A stretch of DNA of 64,000 bases, taken from NCBI GenBank assembly GCA_002422425.1, contig DIVG01000026.1, positions 1 to 64,000 of the forward strand. The letters run 5' to 3'. Below are positions 25,718-34,058 of the stretch, piece after piece (within the stretch, counting starts at the first letter, position 1; every line of letters begins with the position of its first letter). Under the pieces are notes generated by a model. It saw only the letters and a program-made list of their open reading frames with translations. It was not told where the DNA came from and did no database searches. This DNA is from Akkermansiaceae bacterium UBA6138 (lineage in GTDB: Bacteria > Verrucomicrobiota > Verrucomicrobiia > Verrucomicrobiales > DEV007). A program made the position numbers and the translations under genes.

Positions 25718-26452
25718 ATGACGCTGTCGAGTTTATCACTATTCGGGCCGGGCAATGCCTTTAAAACTAAGGCCTCCGTCGGTTTTTCCCTGGTGGAAAT
25801 CATTGTGGTCTCGGCAATGATCGGGCTATTACTCGCGCTCACCGTTCCGGGTCTGATCGCGTTGACACCCCTGCGAAAATCCGGCATTCACGAGGTGTCG
25901 GGCTTTCTCGAAAACGCCCGATCACGAGCGATTTCCTCGCAGTCGGAAATGGTGGTGGCTTTTGCCGACGGGGCCTTTCCAGGCGAAGGAGCCCACCGCC
26001 AGTATGCGCTCTTCGCGCTGGAGGGCGAAAGCGAGGACCTCCCCGGCGACCGGCCCCTGAAACAATTGAGTTCGTGGAGGCTCCTGCCACAAGGGGTAGT
26101 CTTCGGCGACAGCGGGCATTTTGAGGTGACAGGCGACACCACCTTCCGCACGCTCTTCGATCTGTCGGCGCGTCGTCGCTTTCCTCTTCCTCCGACAAAC
26201 CCGGGCGGTGAGGGAGGCACCGCAGCGCTGCCCTATCTGCATTTTGGAACGGATGGCGGAATTCGTTTCCCGCCGTTTTCCGACGCGGATGCGCTCCATC
26301 TCGGTCTGGTCGAAGGAGTCTATTCGCAAGCGCGTCGCACAGTCGAGCTGACTGCGGCGCGTCCGGGGATCAACGGGACAGGAACCTATGCGATCGGTGA
26401 ATGTCTCGAGATCGGCTTCTACACGGGGCGCGCGCGCATTCTCACTGACTGA
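25718..26452 (+). CDS. Verru_Chthon cassette protein D-like (prepilin-type N-terminus)
   Basis: A 244-residue pseudopilin-like protein. Residues 22-50 form a type IV prepilin signal: VGFSLVEIIVVSAMIGLLLA, with Glu at position +5 and cleavage expected after the Gly. The rest is a soluble, beta-rich domain with no motif I recognise. Size and position fit Verru_Chthon cassette protein D. The cassette families (A-D) are named from Verrucomicrobium and Chthoniobacter and have no known function; I assign letters by size and order, from memory. It is followed after two bases by the next gene, so the cassette is one transcript. Likely part of a pseudopilus or secretion filament at the inner membrane. 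Confidence 0.75.
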   Translation: MTLSSLSLFGPGNAFKTKASVGFSLVEIIVVSAMIGLLLALTVPGLIALTPLRKSGIHEVSGFLENARSRAISSQSEMVVAFADGAFPGEGAHRQYALFALEGESEDLPGDRPLKQLSSWRLLPQGVVFGDSGHFEVTGDTTFRTLFDLSARRRFPLPPTNPGGEGGTAALPYLHFGTDGGIRFPPFSDADALHLGLVEGVYSQARRTVELTAARPGINGTGTYAIGECLEIGFYTGRARILTD

Positions 26453-26454
26453 AA

Positions 26455-26973
26455 ATGAAACACCCTCTTCGCCGCCCTCCCCGCACCGCGGCCTTTTCGC
26501 TCCCCGAGGTCACAATCGCGATGGGGATCGTCGCGGTGCTGATGCTTCCCGCCCTTGCCATGCTGGCGGGCGGAGGATCGATGGAGACTCTTTCCCGCGA
26601 TCGTGAGTCGGCGAGCCGTATTGCCCGGGCGATTATCTCGGGAGCGGGCGGGGACAAGGACGATGGTCAGCTTCGCATCGACCTCACCGGCGGAGAATCG
26701 TTCCGGTTACTCCCGGCGGGGGGAGAGGTCGAAGGGGCGTCTTATTTGCTCTTTGATGAAAAGGGACTCTTTCTCGCCGCTGTCGGAGAGGGTGAATACG
26801 AGCGTGGTCTCGATCCCCAGCTCGGAGGCAGGTATTTCGTGAAGATTCGCCTCTCCGACGGTGAACCGGCATCGGGCCTCAAGACGTGCTATCTCTCGGT
26901 GGAATACCCGGCCGCTGCTTCGCGCGACTTCCGCAGTGCTGAGATTTTTCAAACACGTCTCGCCATCCCATGA
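26455..26973 (+). CDS. Verru_Chthon cassette protein B-like (prepilin-type N-terminus)
   Basis: A 172-residue protein with a second prepilin-like signal near the start: TAAFSLPEVTIAMGIVAVLM (about residues 11-30). The Glu at +5 (FSLPE) is kept, and the Leu of the common FSLVE core is followed by Pro. The mature part includes SASRIARAIISG and RYFVKIRLSDGEP. Its stop overlaps the ATG of the next gene by four bases (ATGA). Size and position match Verru_Chthon cassette protein B. Function is unknown; a minor pseudopilin is the most likely role. Confidence 0.75.
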   Translation: MKHPLRRPPRTAAFSLPEVTIAMGIVAVLMLPALAMLAGGGSMETLSRDRESASRIARAIISGAGGDKDDGQLRIDLTGGESFRLLPAGGEVEGASYLLFDEKGLFLAAVGEGEYERGLDPQLGGRYFVKIRLSDGEPASGLKTCYLSVEYPAAASRDFRSAEIFQTRLAIP

Positions 26974-28181
26974 GCACGTTGACGATTACGAGGCCCCGGT
27001 CACAGTCGGCTCGGGCCGGGTCAACTCTCGTTGAGCTGCTTGCCTCCACGGCCATCCTCTCGGTCCTGCTCGTGGTTCTCGGCTCGGCGCTGGAGGTGGC
27101 GATGGGACGCTTCCGCAGCGGGGCCGAGAAATCGGAAAAAGAGGGCGGGGCACGGGTCGCCGCCCAGTGGATGGAACGCGACCTCTTCTCATCTATCAGC
27201 TCACGCGCCGCCCGTCTGCCGCGACTGCCGGGCGGAACAACAGAAACGCAGCGCCAATTTTTCGAAAACCGGATATTTCTCCCTTTTGAGATCAACCGCC
27301 GCAACGGCACCGACATGCCCGAGCCGCGAAGTTTCCAAAATGCCGCTGCCGGATTTGATTCTATCGTCTTTGCCACCAACCACGATGACACGGGCCCTGC
27401 TATCGCCGGTTACTACGTCGCCTACGCCCGGCATTCGCCGCTGAGCGGAGAAGAAAACGCCGGGATGAAACTCTTTCGACACTACCGGCCCGGCGGCAGC
27501 CATTTCGGTGACGGTTATGCCGGTGGCCTTATCCTCTGCCTTTCTCATGAAATCAATGACACCTGGGACGAATCGACTCCGGGAGGCGCGCGTCCCTCCG
27601 GGCAGGGGAATGCCGCAGCGCTGCGATGCGCCCGTTTTGAAAACAGGGATTTGCCCTTCCTCCTTGCGCGGCGTTTCAACGGGCTCACGACAATGTCACC
27701 GGTAGCGGCGACTCAGCCCTGGCCGACGAACCCGGTTCACGAATGGCTGAGCGCACCCCCGCCGACCTATCAGCCCTATCGAGGCACGGCGGATGACCGG
27801 GCCGATCCCAACAGCCGTGTGCACGATTCGGTCTTTCCCGACGAGGCGCTATGTGATCATGTCGTGAAGTTCAAACTCGTCCCGCGTCTTCGAGTCACCC
27901 TCGCCGACGGGAAATCCGAACTGATGGATGCCGCCGCCTTAAACCAACACCTCGGGCTAACGGGCGGGGACGAATGGCCCGTCCTCGTGTCACCCGACTT
28001 CATCGAGATGACGATCGCAACGATCAACGAAAAGACGGCCAAAACCCTGACGAAACCCGAAGACTGGTTCATCGATTTCACGGCGACCAATCCGGGGAGC
28101 TGGTCTCCGCAGCGACGGCTTATCGAGCGCGGGATGCAGACCCGCCATTTCCACCTCCCGCTCCCGTCCCGCGTGCGATGA
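26970..28181 (+). CDS. Verru_Chthon cassette protein C-like (prepilin-type N-terminus)
   Basis: A 403-residue protein with a third prepilin-type signal, ARAGSTLVELLASTAILSVL (about residues 14-33). The longer soluble domain is reminiscent of the large minor pseudopilin of type II secretion (GspJ/GspK region) in its place in the order, but I see no sequence match beyond the N-terminus. It contains NHDDTGPAIAGYYVAYARHS and a Pro-rich segment near the middle (APPPTYQPYRGTADDRADP). It overlaps cassette A by four bases. Size fits Verru_Chthon cassette protein C. Confidence 0.75.
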   Translation: MSTLTITRPRSQSARAGSTLVELLASTAILSVLLVVLGSALEVAMGRFRSGAEKSEKEGGARVAAQWMERDLFSSISSRAARLPRLPGGTTETQRQFFENRIFLPFEINRRNGTDMPEPRSFQNAAAGFDSIVFATNHDDTGPAIAGYYVAYARHSPLSGEENAGMKLFRHYRPGGSHFGDGYAGGLILCLSHEINDTWDESTPGGARPSGQGNAAALRCARFENRDLPFLLARRFNGLTTMSPVAATQPWPTNPVHEWLSAPPPTYQPYRGTADDRADPNSRVHDSVFPDEALCDHVVKFKLVPRLRVTLADGKSELMDAAALNQHLGLTGGDEWPVLVSPDFIEMTIATINEKTAKTLTKPEDWFIDFTATNPGSWSPQRRLIERGMQTRHFHLPLPSRVR

Positions 28182-31100
28182 AGAGATCCTCTCCGGATGA
28201 GCGCTCCGGCGCGGCCCTGATCATGACACTGGTCCTCGTCACCGCGATCTCACTTCTCGTCATCAACTACTATGCGATCACGCGACAGGAGGCGACCGTG
28301 AGCAGCGCCACCGTCTCGCTCGCCCGCGCCGATCTCGGGGAAAAGGCGGCCTTCGCTGAAGCGGGCGCACTGTTGCGCCGACTCACCGCGAACGATCGGT
28401 ATCTCGTCAGCGTCGCGACCCGACCGGGAGGGGACGGACAGCTAATACGCCACACCTACGTCTCCACCCCTGACGCGAACGGTGTCACCCATACCGCTCT
28501 TTTCAGCGGAGGCGGTGAAAGACGAGCCGGTCTGCCCAATCTCGACGCTCTTGAGACAGCCGCACTTGTCGGGAACTCCGTCGCCGCTCCCGGGTATGCC
28601 ATCGAGGGTGAAACGACGGACAAAACGATCCGCACCTTTCCGCTCACTCATCTCACCGAAGCGGGGACGACTCTTAAGGAAAACCGTTTCCCCCCGGTCG
28701 CCTTCCGTGAGCTCGAGGCCGCGAACAACTCGCCCTACCGAACGCGCTATGCCTACTGGATCGAGGATCTCGAGGGCTATCCGAATCTCGACGCGGTCGG
28801 GGCTTGGACCGATCAGTGCGAAACGGACGGGGGTGAGGTGGCGCGGGATCCGATCCGATACGGCTACAGCCTCCATGACTCGCGCCGCGCCGGGACTGGA
28901 TCAGAAAAGGAACGATATCCGCTCGAAGGGGAACCGAATTTGTTTTACCAGTTCCCGACCGAGTTCCGCGGGCAGAGTCTCCTCGATCAGGTCGCTCCCG
29001 GTCTCTCGACCCGTGAGATCGCGCTGGTACCCTGGAGCACCGCGTCCCTTTCCGCGGCGGAGCACCCCTACGCCGGGGCGATGGAAAAACTCTCGCATCG
29101 CTACCTCTTTAAGAGCGGTCGGGACTTCGCGGGTGATGAAGAACCCGGGCGGTTCGCAAGAGGGCTTCAGTCCTACCGACGCCGACCGATCATTCCTTTT
29201 GCCCACGGTTATGCGGATGAGGGAAAGCCTCGCTATAATCTGAACACGCTCGCGGCGAATCGGGACCTAACCATCGCCGACGTCGTCGAGCGCAACCTGC
29301 CTAACTTCAAAAATCGTCGCGGCGGTTTTCCCGAGGATGAGGACTATGTCGCGACGCTCGCGGCCAATGCGATCGACTACGCCGACGAAGACAGCCTGCC
29401 GGCCCTGCCGGGGAACACGGCGAATGCCGGAACGAGGGTTTTTCGGGGAGTCGACTCGTATTGTCCGGTGAATGAGTTTTTTGTGAGGTTCGAGTATGTC
29501 GGGTATGAGGTTGCGGGGATGCAGTTCAACATCATTTTCGAAGCAACACCCTACGCCGAGTTCTGGAACACGTCGAACCGCTTCGTAACGATGGAGCAGG
29601 TGCGGCTGAAGTTCAGTTTTCTCGAGCGGATCCGATTTAAATCCATCGGGAGGGACCATGAGATCCTTGAATCCCATCGCCAACTCGACGAAGCCTTTCC
29701 GGAAACCGGCGGTCTGACCGTGACGATCCCCCCGAATCATTATCAAGTTCTCCGCTTTGGAAAGATCAGGTGGAGCATCCCCGTTCCAAGGGATCCCGAT
29801 TCGCCGATTGCCTTTCCTGCGGTGCAGGACATTCGAGGTTACTCAAACGTGTCGGTTCGGGCGAACTACGAACTGTATCTCGGGGCAGATCTCGTGGACA
29901 GCTGCGGACGGCGTGATCCAACTGACCCGCCGAATACTTTCCGCCATGGCTTCTTCTTCGCTCAGCGGGCGGGGGTGATGAGTTCGAATCAGTTCTTTAT
30001 GCGACTCGCCACTCCTAACATGTCAGTAAAAGCATTCGGTTTCAACCTGGGTGACGGCTCACACCTCGGAGATCCATGGATGCCCTACTACTCGCATTCG
30101 ACCGCGGATGCCGTGACCTACCGCCTGAGAAGTTCACCTGGTTCGCGAAATTTCGACTCCTCCAAAGTTGCCAGTTCGCGCCCCGACCAAATGGGTGACC
30201 AGACACGAGTCCGCGACTGGCCTGACCGAGGATACGAAAATCCGCACGGCCCCCTATTCCCAACTTCAGAGGCGGCACTCCCTGATTCCTTCCATTCGCC
30301 GCCGAATAAAGGAAACGCCTCGTTTGCCCCCTGGCGGATTTCAAATCTGGGGCGCTTCTTCTCCGTTACCGAACTCGGTAACCTGCACGACCCGGTCATG
30401 TGGGTGTCAGCTGATCAATCCACTCCCAACTTCGGACTCACTCGACCCACCACCTTTCTCTACGACAAGTCTCGCAATACCACCCTGAAAAGCCTTCCCC
30501 TCGACGCCACCCCGGCGAAAATGTGGGGAGGCGGCAACACCCTGCGCATTGGTCGACCCGAACACGAACTCTTCGACCGGCCCGGGATGCGGGCGAGTCA
30601 GTGGCTCGACCTTTTTCACACCGGTTTCACCGGGACCAATCTCGCGGCCGGGACCGGAGTCGATCTCTACGCGACCTACGATCCGCGGGATCATCAGCCT
30701 CCGGCGGCGGCATCGGACCCTGTTAAGTCGGGCACTCAACCTTATTCAGCCCTCTACGATGACGACCTCCACGCGCAAGGGCTCTTCGCCCTCGTCGATG
30801 GTCATCTCAATGTGAATTCGGCACCGACCGCGTTCGAAATCGAGATGTTGCTGCGAGGGCCTTTCGTGTCATCTGACCTGCGGCTCGAAAAAGATCGCTT
30901 CGACACCCCGATCTACTCCAGAGAGGGCGACACCGGCACGTTGCGCAGCGGGCTGCGAACCGAAGCCATCCCGCCCATCGCTGCGGGCTTGATGAAGGCG
31001 CGGCCCTTTTACAGTCCGTCCCATCTTGCGCGCGTCCTCTCGGGCCTGATCGATCAGCACGATGCCCTGCCCGATCATCACAACGATGCCGAAGCCGAGG

Positions 31101-31306
31101 AGACCTTTGCGAGGCTCTTCAACACGACGACGCTGTCGAGCCGCCATTTCCGCATCTTCACCAGCGCCGAGATCTACCATCACGAGACCGGCGAGGTTAC
31201 CGGTCGCCGCCGCCGCGTCCACGAGGTCTTCCTGCGTCCGACTTACGCGGCCGATGGTGAGGTGGAAAGCAGCCGGCTCGAGGTGATCTCTTCCCGTGAT
31301 TTGTAA
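28178..31306 (+). CDS. Verru_Chthon cassette protein A-like, large membrane-anchored protein
   Basis: A 1042-residue protein starting at the ATG that overlaps the previous stop. The N-terminus carries one hydrophobic helix (GAALIMTLVLVTAISLLVIN) preceded by a basic patch, without a clear prepilin Gly-Phe-Glu site. This resembles PilX/GspK-type proteins, whose class also begins RGxALIxxL. The rest is a very large extracytoplasmic region with repeated YNLNTLAANRDL- and VNSAPTAFEIEMLL-type phrases; the latter looks like the GspK motif NVNSAP found near the end of type II secretion K proteins (here DGHLNVNSAPTAFEIEMLL). This supports a tip-complex role for the cassette. Assigned as Verru_Chthon cassette protein A by size and place. 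Confidence 0.75.
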   Translation: MKRSSPDERSGAALIMTLVLVTAISLLVINYYAITRQEATVSSATVSLARADLGEKAAFAEAGALLRRLTANDRYLVSVATRPGGDGQLIRHTYVSTPDANGVTHTALFSGGGERRAGLPNLDALETAALVGNSVAAPGYAIEGETTDKTIRTFPLTHLTEAGTTLKENRFPPVAFRELEAANNSPYRTRYAYWIEDLEGYPNLDAVGAWTDQCETDGGEVARDPIRYGYSLHDSRRAGTGSEKERYPLEGEPNLFYQFPTEFRGQSLLDQVAPGLSTREIALVPWSTASLSAAEHPYAGAMEKLSHRYLFKSGRDFAGDEEPGRFARGLQSYRRRPIIPFAHGYADEGKPRYNLNTLAANRDLTIADVVERNLPNFKNRRGGFPEDEDYVATLAANAIDYADEDSLPALPGNTANAGTRVFRGVDSYCPVNEFFVRFEYVGYEVAGMQFNIIFEATPYAEFWNTSNRFVTMEQVRLKFSFLERIRFKSIGRDHEILESHRQLDEAFPETGGLTVTIPPNHYQVLRFGKIRWSIPVPRDPDSPIAFPAVQDIRGYSNVSVRANYELYLGADLVDSCGRRDPTDPPNTFRHGFFFAQRAGVMSSNQFFMRLATPNMSVKAFGFNLGDGSHLGDPWMPYYSHSTADAVTYRLRSSPGSRNFDSSKVASSRPDQMGDQTRVRDWPDRGYENPHGPLFPTSEAALPDSFHSPPNKGNASFAPWRISNLGRFFSVTELGNLHDPVMWVSADQSTPNFGLTRPTTFLYDKSRNTTLKSLPLDATPAKMWGGGNTLRIGRPEHELFDRPGMRASQWLDLFHTGFTGTNLAAGTGVDLYATYDPRDHQPPAAASDPVKSGTQPYSALYDDDLHAQGLFALVDGHLNVNSAPTAFEIEMLLRGPFVSSDLRLEKDRFDTPIYSREGDTGTLRSGLRTEAIPPIAAGLMKARPFYSPSHLARVLSGLIDQHDALPDHHNDAEAEETFARLFNTTTLSSRHFRIFTSAEIYHHETGEVTGRRRRVHEVFLRPTYAADGEVESSRLEVISSRDL

Positions 31307-31309
31307 ACG

Positions 31310-32011
31310 ATGAAAACTATTCTTCTTATCCTCTCGATTGCCCTGACAGGGGCACATTTCACCCGCGCCCAGGAGCCGACCGAAGCGCCTTCGGCGGGAT
31401 TTCTCAACATCGTCAATCTGATCACGCTGAAGAGCCCCACCTACATCGAGCTCGGCTCCTTCGCGCTGAACGGAGGCGAACCGGTAAAGGCCGGAGACAG
31501 TTCGGGGGTCCTTGCGATAAAGCCGGGAAGCTACCCGTTCACCCTTTCCAACGCGGCCGCAAAGCCCGCCAAAGTCACCGGCGAATTCACGATGGAGGCG
31601 GATCGGACCGTGGCGATCATCTGCTACGATGAGGTCAAGCAATACCGCGACGGCAGCGAAGAGGTTAAGCTGCGATACACCGTCCTCGTCGAGTCCGATC
31701 TGACCGGTCCCCGCCTCAGTCTCGTCTCGCTGCTGCGGGAGCCGCTCGCCGGGCTCGAGGTCTCGGGCGATCCCGTGACCCTGACGCCGCGTCAGGCGCA
31801 TCAGCGCAAGGTCGCGCTCGAGGATGAGATCCGGATCGAATACGGGGGGAAAACGCTCGCCGAGTTTGCGATCGAGCGTCCGGTCCACTACCTCGGTTTC
31901 CTCTTCGAAAATATCGAGCCCGGCGAGGTCGGGATTTCCCTGATCGAGAATGAAAAGCTCGAGTATCAGCCGCCTCTAGAGACGGGTGACGGAGACGAGG
32001 AGCGAGAGTAA
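31310..32011 (+). CDS. Exported protein of unknown function, probable fifth member of the cassette operon
   Basis: A 233-residue secreted protein with a signal peptide (MKTILLILSIALTGAHFTRA, cleavage near residue 20). It starts three bases after the stop of cassette A and therefore belongs to the same transcript. The mature part is beta-rich with SPTYIELGSFALNGGEPVKA, AIKPGSYPFTLSN and DRTVAIICYDEVKQYRDGSE. I do not recognise the family. The last 46 bases overlap the 3' end of folP, which is convergent. Its role may be linked to the cassette's envelope structure; this is from position only. Confidence 0.7.
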   Translation: MKTILLILSIALTGAHFTRAQEPTEAPSAGFLNIVNLITLKSPTYIELGSFALNGGEPVKAGDSSGVLAIKPGSYPFTLSNAAAKPAKVTGEFTMEADRTVAIICYDEVKQYRDGSEEVKLRYTVLVESDLTGPRLSLVSLLREPLAGLEVSGDPVTLTPRQAHQRKVALEDEIRIEYGGKTLAEFAIERPVHYLGFLFENIEPGEVGISLIENEKLEYQPPLETGDGDEERE

Positions 32012-32868
32012 CCGCAGCTGTGTTCCCCGCGGATCGCGGCGATGACACGAACACTGTCGGCGACGGCTCTGACGTGATGAACTCGGAAGATGTTCGCCCG
32101 GGCGACAAGCCCGCGCACAAGACTAGCAATCGTCCCCGCGTCGCGCTCGGCCGGCGTGTCGATTCCGAGGACCTCGCCGATGACGGTCTTGCGTGAGATG
32201 GGAAGCAGCACAGGCAGGTCATAGCGGACGAGCCGCTCGAGTTCGCGGTAGATCGCAAGATTGTCGGCGCATTGCTTCGCGAAATCGATCCCCGGATCGA
32301 GAATGATCTGGTCATCGCTAAGCCCGATGGCGCGGGCGCGGGCGAGGCGGTCATCGAAAAAGGTCTCCATCGCTTCCCAAACGTCGCGGTAGTGCTGCGT
32401 TGTGTGGGGCACCTTCGGTTCCCCGACGGTGTGCATGATGAGGAGCGCGGCATTGAACTCGAAACAGAGCCGGGCATTCGTGTCATCGACGAGTCCCCCG
32501 ATATCGTTGATGATATCGACCCGCCCGGTTTTTAAAACGGCCTCAACGATCCCGGGGCGCCAGGTGTTGATCGAAAGAAGCGGCGGCCAGATCTGATACC
32601 CGTCGCGCGGCCCCGTCTCGGCGCAGAGGGTCTGGAAGCTGTCGATGAAGGGGAGGAGCCGACCGATCTCTTCGTCCACGCCGATCGCCCCGCGATTGGT
32701 GCGGGCGCTCTCGGCCCCGACGTCGATGATGTCGGCCCCGTGCGAGGCCATCTCGAGCGCCTGAGCCAGCGCCTTCCCGACATCGAGAGTTCCATCCCCA
32801 GAAAAGGAATCGTCGTTGATATTGACGATCCCCATGACGCGGGGGAAAGCTCTAAGGATCTCCTTCAT
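31966..32868 (-). CDS. folP: Dihydropteroate synthase-like protein with active-site changes
   Basis: Would condense p-aminobenzoate with the pterin diphosphate in folate synthesis. The 300-residue product has the barrel of FolP: VMGIVNINDDSFSGDG, GADIIDVGAESAR, INDIGG (Asn121), LDPGIDFAK (Asp191), LPISRKTVIGE (Lys227) and the final RVHHVRA. Three features depart from the E. coli-type enzyme: NxxPDSFS becomes NINDDSFS, the conserved SIDT/SVDT becomes SINT (Asn101 for Asp), and VGGEStRPG becomes VGAESARTN. It may be an altered folate enzyme or a related pterin-binding protein. Its 3' end overlaps the convergent exported gene by 46 bases, and the last 15 residues look like a low-complexity tail. 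No other folate gene is near. Confidence 0.85.
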   Translation of the reverse strand: MKEILRAFPRVMGIVNINDDSFSGDGTLDVGKALAQALEMASHGADIIDVGAESARTNRGAIGVDEEIGRLLPFIDSFQTLCAETGPRDGYQIWPPLLSINTWRPGIVEAVLKTGRVDIINDIGGLVDDTNARLCFEFNAALLIMHTVGEPKVPHTTQHYRDVWEAMETFFDDRLARARAIGLSDDQIILDPGIDFAKQCADNLAIYRELERLVRYDLPVLLPISRKTVIGEVLGIDTPAERDAGTIASLVRGLVARANIFRVHHVRAVADSVRVIAAIRGEHSCGYSRSSSPSPVSRGG

Positions 32869-32999
32869 CTCTAGTCAGCCCCGGAAGGGCGCTTCACAAT
32901 GATTGGACGAAAAAGAGAGGGGCGAGGCAACGTTAAAAGCGATTTTTAAAAGCTCGACAAGGCCCGTGGGATGTGATCTCAGCATGCCAAAACTAAAGA

Positions 33000-33929
33000 T
33001 CAGATCTTAGGCAAGTCGGGAGCCGGTTCGACTTTGTCCCGCTCATTTGCCACACGCCAGAGTGAATTGCCAATCATCGCGACGCCGTCTCCCGCTTTAC
33101 TCGCGGAAACAACCCGCGCCGAGACGAAGTCCCCCTTACCGGGCCGGGGCAGATTCAGCTGAGCCGCAATTCGGGCATGAGATTCGTATTGCCCCAGAAT
33201 GATGATGCCCTCGGGTTTCAACGAGGACCGGGCTCCGCCGTTTGTCCGAACGCGCTTCATGTAGTCGTCCTGTTGCGCGACTGTGGCCAAGTCGGCACCG
33301 CGAATGATGAGCCCTTGGGAAGATCGGAAGAGTTCGTTGATTCGTTCTCCGGAAGTTCGAGGCAGGAGAATTCGATCGACCGTCTGTTCTGAGAGTTTTG
33401 GGAGTGCATTCTGCGGGAGCGGCGAGTTACGTTGCATCCAAAGAATAGATCCATGCCATGATTTGTGCTGGATGAAATCGACCTTGCTGGCATCTGGCGG
33501 GCTCAATTGTTTGCTGGCCGGTTCGAAGATACCAAAGCTCCACCGTGGGTTAGCATCGTCCGTCGCCAAAAATATAAGAGAGATCTTGTTGAGTGCCTCC
33601 GTCGGAAACACCAAAGAAACTTCATCTTTCGCTATGATGCAGGCTACCTCGACTCCTTCAATCCGAAAATCAAGAGTGTTGCCATCATTGAAACGAAATT
33701 CCCTGTGAATGTGAATTTTTGCGATTGCCCACCATTGATTTTTCTCCACGTTGGAAAGCTGTTCCCACTTGAAACGGCCGGTTTCGCTTCCCGCGTAAAG
33801 AAAATCGAACGCCTCACGGAGAGCTTTTGCAATCCGTATTCCCCCCGGGTCATTCACGCGAAAGAAATTCGCCAGTATGCTGACGCGTTCATCTGACGAC
33901 GATTCTTCGAAATCTTGCGAGTTCTCCAT
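33000..33929 (-). CDS. NaeI-family restriction endonuclease homologue, catalytic residues replaced
   Basis: A 309-residue homologue of the type IIE enzyme NaeI, which uses an N-terminal endonuclease domain and a C-terminal CAP-like (topoisomerase-like) domain that binds a second DNA site. The match runs the full length and is strongest in the C-terminal part: TVAQQDDYMKRVR, NGGARSSLKPEGIIILG. By alignment with the NaeI sequence as I remember it, the catalytic residues E70, D86, D95 and K97 correspond here to Lys71, Asp87, Ala96 and Ile98 (HIHREF, LDF, VACI), so three of four are lost. Leu44 matches NaeI Leu43. The protein probably cannot cut DNA by this active site, although the fold and the DNA-binding half look intact. 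It is the third gene of the XRE-HNH-NaeI unit, 129 bases downstream of the HNH gene, and no methyltransferase gene accompanies it. Confidence 0.85.
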   Translation of the reverse strand: MENSQDFEESSSDERVSILANFFRVNDPGGIRIAKALREAFDFLYAGSETGRFKWEQLSNVEKNQWWAIAKIHIHREFRFNDGNTLDFRIEGVEVACIIAKDEVSLVFPTEALNKISLIFLATDDANPRWSFGIFEPASKQLSPPDASKVDFIQHKSWHGSILWMQRNSPLPQNALPKLSEQTVDRILLPRTSGERINELFRSSQGLIIRGADLATVAQQDDYMKRVRTNGGARSSLKPEGIIILGQYESHARIAAQLNLPRPGKGDFVSARVVSASKAGDGVAMIGNSLWRVANERDKVEPAPDLPKI

Positions 33930-33996
33930 TTCAGGGTAAGAGAGAGATCATCGCGTCTCTCATCCCGTAAGTTGGGTGCCGCACTACGATTCGTCT

Positions 33997-34012
33997 ACAG
34001 ACGATAGTCTGT
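33997..34012. other. Inverted repeat between the HNH and NaeI-like genes
   Basis: ACAGAC-GATA-GTCTGT is a perfect six-base inverted repeat with a four-base loop. It lies in the 129-base gap between the two genes, together with a looser repeat of GAGAGAG and TCTCTC about 40 bases away. It could be a weak hairpin that controls readthrough, or an operator. No T tract follows, so it is not a clear terminator. Confidence 0.4.
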
Positions 34013-34058
34013 GTCGCAGAATAAAGGGATCGAAGAGGTGTTGCCCTTCTTAATCGGG

